From NCBI GenBank assembly GCA_041744575.1, contig JBGTKP010000051.1, forward strand, positions 62,001 to 126,000: a stretch of 64,000 bases of DNA, read 5' to 3'. A program made the position numbers and the translations under genes. Under the pieces are notes generated by a model that saw nothing but the letters and a program-made list of their open reading frames with translations, made no database searches and was not told the origin of the DNA. The DNA is from JTS-RE37 sp041744575. GTDB lineage: Bacteria; Bacteroidota; Bacteroidia; Flavobacteriales; Flavobacteriaceae. Positions 60,159 through 64,000 of this stretch are shown in pieces. Each line of letters opens with the position of its first letter. Position 1 is the stretch's first letter.

Positions 60159-61025
60159 TTACTCCCTGACTTCATACACAAAAGCGCGGAATTTTAAAAA
60201 CGCGACGAAGACCACGCCTCCAAAGGCATTCCCTATTAAAGCCAGCGCCTGAAACGAGAGATAACTAGTGAATAAAATTTCCGGGGTTGATAAAAATCCG
60301 GCGAATACTTCGACATTTCCTATGATACTGTGGTGTAAACCCATAAAGGAAATAGAAGCCGTGATCAGGTAGATGATCACAATCCTGCTTATGGTATCCT
60401 TGGAAGCCGCCACGAGCCAGGATAGAAGTCCCATCAGCCATCCCGCCATCACAGCGCTCATAAATAACACCCCGGCCGGTGCCATTAGTGCATGTTCCGC
60501 AATCATCCCTACAACAGGAAGGTCAAATAAATGGAGTTCCGGCCCTATCCATATGATGAGTGCAGCCATCGCATATCCCCCCAATAGATTGCCCGTGATC
60601 ACGAGCCCCCAGAGCCTGAGCAAACTGCCGACAGATCGCTTCTTATTCAATACCGGCAATGCCAGAAGCGACGTCTGTTCAGTAAACAGGATGGACTGTC
60701 CCAAAACCACCATGATAAAACCGAAAGGATATACGAGGGACAGCGATTTCACAAGGGTGTCCTCCGCCACTTTGCCTTCCAGAAAAAAATACAGGGTACA
60801 AAGCAAAAGGTAACTGAAGCCAATCTCCAGGCCGGCAGTGAACGAACTCAGCAGAATGCTTAACGGTGCCTTGTCATAGGTTTCCTGTCCGTCAATAATC
60901 TGTTGCTTGAGAATCTCCCCATGCGATTTGGCCTCATCTGATTTGCTCTCCGGAGTTTCAGAGGCTACATGGTCCTCTTCCTGACGCTTCCCGGATGCCT
61001 TGTCATCAATTCTCACCTTTGCCAT
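60159..61025 (-). CDS. Formate/nitrite transporter (FNT) family protein
   Basis: A 288-residue channel. The N-terminus to about 75 is a charged cytoplasmic tail (KASGKRQEEDHVASETPESKSDEAKSH). Six hydrophobic segments follow, with the FNT pattern at SILLSSFTAGLEIGFSYLLL, PFGFIMVVLGQSILFTEQTSLLALPVL, GNLLGGYAMAALI, MSAVMAGWLMGLLSWLVAAS and GNAFGGVVFVAFLKF. The family conducts formate, nitrite or related anions. The YdeP-like oxidoreductase is encoded just upstream on the same strand, making formate a reasonable substrate. ATG at 61025 is preferred to GTG at 61055. Confidence 0.87.
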   Translation of the reverse strand: MAKVRIDDKASGKRQEEDHVASETPESKSDEAKSHGEILKQQIIDGQETYDKAPLSILLSSFTAGLEIGFSYLLLCTLYFFLEGKVAEDTLVKSLSLVYPFGFIMVVLGQSILFTEQTSLLALPVLNKKRSVGSLLRLWGLVITGNLLGGYAMAALIIWIGPELHLFDLPVVGMIAEHALMAPAGVLFMSAVMAGWLMGLLSWLVAASKDTISRIVIIYLITASISFMGLHHSIIGNVEVFAGFLSTPEILFTSYLSFQALALIGNAFGGVVFVAFLKFRAFVYEVRE

Positions 61026-61093
61026 AGCCCCTTTCAAAAATATTTCGGATAGCACCCATCAACCCCAACTGCCAACATCTCCTATGCAGCCGG

Positions 61094-61300
61094 CTATTCC
61101 TCTTCATCTTCTTCAGGCAACAACCCATCCACTACCTCCCGGATCTCACTTACATCCTTTCCGGTTTCCTCATCATATTCAAGGGTACCATCGCCTTTCG
61201 GGTGACCCTTGCTGTCATCTTTTGTTTTTCCGAAATTAGACGATCGTCGATATGAATTCTGAAAATCGGCGTGATCTCTTTTTTTTGTCTTATTACCCAT
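61094..61300 (-). CDS. Small hydrophilic protein between the FNT and oxidoreductase genes
   Basis: A 68-residue protein with a basic N-terminus (MGNKTKKRDHADFQNSYRRS) and acidic C-terminus (LLPEEDEEE). It is predicted to be disordered with one helix. No family is recognised. It lies 47 bp after the oxidoreductase stop on the same strand and may share its transcript. Confidence 0.6.
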   Translation of the reverse strand: MGNKTKKRDHADFQNSYRRSSNFGKTKDDSKGHPKGDGTLEYDEETGKDVSEIREVVDGLLPEEDEEE

Positions 61301-61346
61301 CGTGTTTCATTTTTAATAATTTAAATTCCACTTCCCCAATAGGTGT

Positions 61347-63674
61347 TCAAGTCTCCGACCCCGAGCGGATGACCCGCACTTTTAGGGACTTGCTGATCGG
61401 GGTCTTGCTCCCATCGGCGTACTTGTTATAAGGTACCAATACATTGGTCTCCGGGAAATAAGCGGCCAGATTTCCCGGGGGGATCTCATAAGATACCACC
61501 TTGAAATTAGGAGCCGTACGGGTCACTTTGTCGTAGGTGCTGGTAAGGGTGACCACCGCTTGCGGTTCGAGACCGGCTAATTCCATATCGTCTTTGTTCA
61601 TAAATACCACCCGTCGTTCTCCGTATATACCCCGGTACCTGTCATCCAATCCATAAATAGTTGTATTGAACTGGTCATGGGAACGGATGGTCATCAGAAG
61701 GTACTCCCCCTTCTCCAATTTGTGCTTTGGAAGGCTGTTTACCTTGAATTGAGCTTTTCCATTGGGCAGCATTGAAAAATCACGGGTCCTTGTATTATTC
61801 GGCAGGTAATAGCCCCGTCCCTCTGATCGATTTCCGGTATTCTCAAAACCCTTGGCCACCTGGTCTATTTTTTCCCTGATAAGGTCGTAATCTTTTCCAA
61901 GGACCTTCCAATCTATTGGATGTTTTCCTTTAAAATACGCCTCCCCAAGTCCGCCAACAATTTCAGGTTCGCTCATGATCGCCTCGGATGCAGGTTTTAA
62001 CATGCCTCGCGAGCGCCTTACCTGCCCCATACTGTTTTCCACGGTCACAAACCGCGCCGATCCGTTTCCTTCGTCTTTCTCAGATCGTCCATAAGTGGGC
62101 AGTATCAGCGCAGTTTCTCCGGTAACGAGGTGGGTTCGGTTAAGTTTTGTACTCACCTGTACCGTAAGCCGGCAGTTTTGCAACGCCCTTGCGGTGTACT
62201 CCGTATCCGGGGCCGCCATAAGAAAGTTCCCGCCGAGACACATAAACACCTTTGTCTTGCCATCATGCATGGCCTGAATGGAGCCTACTGTATCTACCCC
62301 CTCATGGGTGGGTGCCTTAAACCCGAGATACTTTTCGATCCGCTCATTCAGTTGGTGATCCACAAAATGCTGTATCCCCACGCTGCGATCACCTTGTACA
62401 TTGCTATGTCCCCTTACCGGGCAAGTGCCACTATGGGCCTTCCCAATAGCACCCTTTAACAACAACAGATTTACGTATTCCCGGATGGTTTCCACCCCGT
62501 TCTTATGCTGTGTAAGCCCCATGGCCCAACAAATTATAATCTTTTTGCTCTTTGCCAGCAGTTGCACGGCAGCATCGATCTTCTCCTCCGAAACGCCGCT
62601 TCGGGTAAGCAACTCGGTGTCATAATAACTATTGAGATCTTTTACCAGGGCTTCATAGCCCTCTGTGTACGTCTGAATAAAATCGTGATCGAATACGGTG
62701 CCATCTATGGCATCCAGGGCTGCCATTTTTTTTAGTATCAGTTTTACCAGGGGAATATCCTGATTGATATGCACCGGCAGATGGAGATCGGCCATCGGTT
62801 CTCCGCTGCCCAGCCATCCCTTGACCCGCTGCGGATTACTGAAGCTGACAAGGCCGGTCTCCCTGAGCGGGTTAATACTGATAATGGCTCCCCCGTTTTC
62901 CTTGCATTTTTCGAGCGCGCTGAGCATCCTGGGATGGTTTGTTCCCGGATTCTGCCCGGCGACAATGATCACTTCTGCCTTATAAAGATCCTCCAGGGTG
63001 GTACTCCCCTTCCCTATCCCGAGCATCTCGGATAATGCGATGCCACTGGATTCGTGGCACATATTGGAACAGTCCGGTAGGTTATTTGTTCCTAACGCCC
63101 TTGCCAACATTCCGTAAAGGAATGCCGCCTCATTACTAGACCTGCCGGAAGTGTAAAAAATGGCTTCATCAGGATTCTTAAGGTGGTGAAGTTCGGCGGC
63201 GATTATTTCAAATGCCTCCGGCCATCCGATGGACTCATAATGCATGCTGCCTTTCCGCAATATCAAAGGTTCCGTAAGCCTGCCATACTGGTTGAGCTCG
63301 TAATCCGACTTCAGAGACAGGGATTCAATGGAATTTTCAGCAAAAAAATCAGCTCCGATATGGGATTGCGTTGCTTCATCGGCCAGAGCCTTCGCGCCGT
63401 TTTCGCAATATTCGGCTACTTTGGAAGGATGTGCCGGATCGGGCCAGGCACAACTGGGGCAATCAAATCCATCCTGTTGATTCATCTTAAGGAGTGCCTT
63501 CATTGAGTTTACAACCCCCATTTCCCTGAACCCGTGCTTTAAACTTTCGTAAACAGCGATCTTTCCGGCGGCTACCTCTATACGCGGTTTTACCTCTAAA
63601 GAAGTAAAGGTTTCCGGAGGTTTCACGCGCAGTTTACGTGAAACTATTTTGTCCTGCATTGATGATTCGGTCAT
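61347..63674 (-). CDS. FdhF/YdeP-family molybdopterin oxidoreductase
   Basis: A 775-residue molybdoenzyme. C72-P-S-C75 in FDCPSCAWPDPAHPS and the following EYCENGAKA are the YdeP signature. C206-H207 in DCSNMCHESSG aligns with the selenocysteine-His of formate dehydrogenase H and probably ligates Mo. Downstream are molybdopterin-binding segments (VAGQNPGTNHPRM, WAMGLTQHKNGV, MTIRSHDQFNTTIYG, FMNKDDMELAGLEPQ). YdeP has been linked to acid resistance in E. coli, and family members are proposed formate or related oxidoreductases. A DUF7009 gene precedes it and an FNT gene follows. Confidence 0.93.
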   Translation of the reverse strand: MTESSMQDKIVSRKLRVKPPETFTSLEVKPRIEVAAGKIAVYESLKHGFREMGVVNSMKALLKMNQQDGFDCPSCAWPDPAHPSKVAEYCENGAKALADEATQSHIGADFFAENSIESLSLKSDYELNQYGRLTEPLILRKGSMHYESIGWPEAFEIIAAELHHLKNPDEAIFYTSGRSSNEAAFLYGMLARALGTNNLPDCSNMCHESSGIALSEMLGIGKGSTTLEDLYKAEVIIVAGQNPGTNHPRMLSALEKCKENGGAIISINPLRETGLVSFSNPQRVKGWLGSGEPMADLHLPVHINQDIPLVKLILKKMAALDAIDGTVFDHDFIQTYTEGYEALVKDLNSYYDTELLTRSGVSEEKIDAAVQLLAKSKKIIICWAMGLTQHKNGVETIREYVNLLLLKGAIGKAHSGTCPVRGHSNVQGDRSVGIQHFVDHQLNERIEKYLGFKAPTHEGVDTVGSIQAMHDGKTKVFMCLGGNFLMAAPDTEYTARALQNCRLTVQVSTKLNRTHLVTGETALILPTYGRSEKDEGNGSARFVTVENSMGQVRRSRGMLKPASEAIMSEPEIVGGLGEAYFKGKHPIDWKVLGKDYDLIREKIDQVAKGFENTGNRSEGRGYYLPNNTRTRDFSMLPNGKAQFKVNSLPKHKLEKGEYLLMTIRSHDQFNTTIYGLDDRYRGIYGERRVVFMNKDDMELAGLEPQAVVTLTSTYDKVTRTAPNFKVVSYEIPPGNLAAYFPETNVLVPYNKYADGSKTPISKSLKVRVIRSGSET

Positions 63675-63700
63675 AAAGTTAGATTCTTCCCAGGCCTTTA

Positions 63701-64000
63701 TTATTTCCCGGCAGTGGGATTCGGGTATTGGTCTGTCTCATCTTCCTCCCGGTTGTCCAGACAGGTGAAATCCTTTTCAAGCAGCAACGACAATTGGTCG
63801 CCATTTTCCAAATGCATTTCACCTTTGATGCTGACCAGATCAGTGGTATGCCATTGCCTTCCTAGTTGATCAGGAACCAGTAATACGATTCGATCTGCCG
63901 TATATTCAATTTCCAGCCCGTCAAGTCCTTCCATCAGCTGTACCGCATACACGAGTTTTGCATTCTTAAAAGGTGTGATTTCTTCTATATACCCCTTATC
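63701..64000 (-). CDS. DUF7009 family protein (5' truncated by window)
   Basis: The frame is open to the right edge, so only the last 99 codons are present. The visible part has VYAVQLMEGLDGLEIEYTADRIVLLVP, W-HTTDLVSIKGEM and the conserved end LLLEKDFTCLDNREEDETDQYPNPTAG. This matches the DUF7009 pattern found beside YdeP-type oxidoreductases in Bacteroidota. A role in maturation or regulation of that enzyme is a guess from the conserved neighbourhood. It ends 26 bp before the oxidoreductase start. Confidence 0.82.
   Translation of the reverse strand, partial: DKGYIEEITPFKNAKLVYAVQLMEGLDGLEIEYTADRIVLLVPDQLGRQWHTTDLVSIKGEMHLENGDQLSLLLEKDFTCLDNREEDETDQYPNPTAGK

Overview
The window reads as chromosomal DNA of a Bacteroidota bacterium, most likely a marine Flavobacteriaceae member. 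The evidence is many short-leader lipoproteins, a type IX secretion sorting domain, a LytS/LytTR two-component pair, DUF5916, DUF4251 and DUF7009 family proteins, a YdeP-type molybdopterin oxidoreductase, TAnnTTTG-like promoter elements and A-rich leaders without strong Shine-Dalgarno sites. I saw no rRNA, complete tRNA, CRISPR array or recognisable transposase.

Layout. 1-9.8 kb: an amidohydrolase cut by the left edge, an M4 metallopeptidase overlapping an emfourin-like inhibitor gene, a DUF5916 envelope protein, two methyltransferases, small lipoproteins and a flavoprotein oxidase. 9.9-10.4 kb: three tandem minus-strand genes, each of exactly 37 codons, encode one conserved basic aromatic microprotein family that I do not recognise; this is the strongest novelty candidate. 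10.8-14.0 kb: a secreted CxxC protein and a large T9SS-exported protein with four Ig-like repeats. 14.6-24.6 kb: an EF-G2-like translation factor lacking the catalytic His, a cold-shock protein, a large beta-propeller protein, an LpxD paralogue, a PLP decarboxylase and an EamA transporter. 25-30.4 kb: an ATP-grasp/GNAT pair, a DUF1080 lipoprotein, an acidic repeat protein and a LytS/LytTR pair. 30.6-34.9 kb: a Rid protein, a Crp-like regulator and a redox/electrophile-defence set (ABM, old yellow enzyme, OsmC, alcohol dehydrogenase).

34.9-39.3 kb is a minus-strand carbohydrate-catabolic operon: TIM-barrel isomerase, SDR, zinc dehydrogenase, HUMPS-family decarboxylase and DUF1080 protein. 40.1-42.1 kb holds aguB-aguA, agmatine to putrescine. 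42.6-52.9 kb carries a MarR regulator, a fasciclin lipoprotein, a secreted TIM-barrel protein, a second EamA transporter, a TPR lipoprotein, a Tat-like glycosidase-like protein, an ECF sigma factor with a membrane partner, and an SMP-30-like lipoprotein.

52.9-54.1 kb is an array of two alternating hairpin repeats with complementary loops; a GIY-YIG nuclease gene lies inside it and its C-terminus is encoded by the repeats. 54.2-59.0 kb is accessory-looking: two envelope proteins and an AT-rich lipoprotein gene between 120-bp direct repeats. 59.2-64 kb has a BLUF photoreceptor, a formate/nitrite transporter, a YdeP-like oxidoreductase and a DUF7009 protein cut by the right edge.
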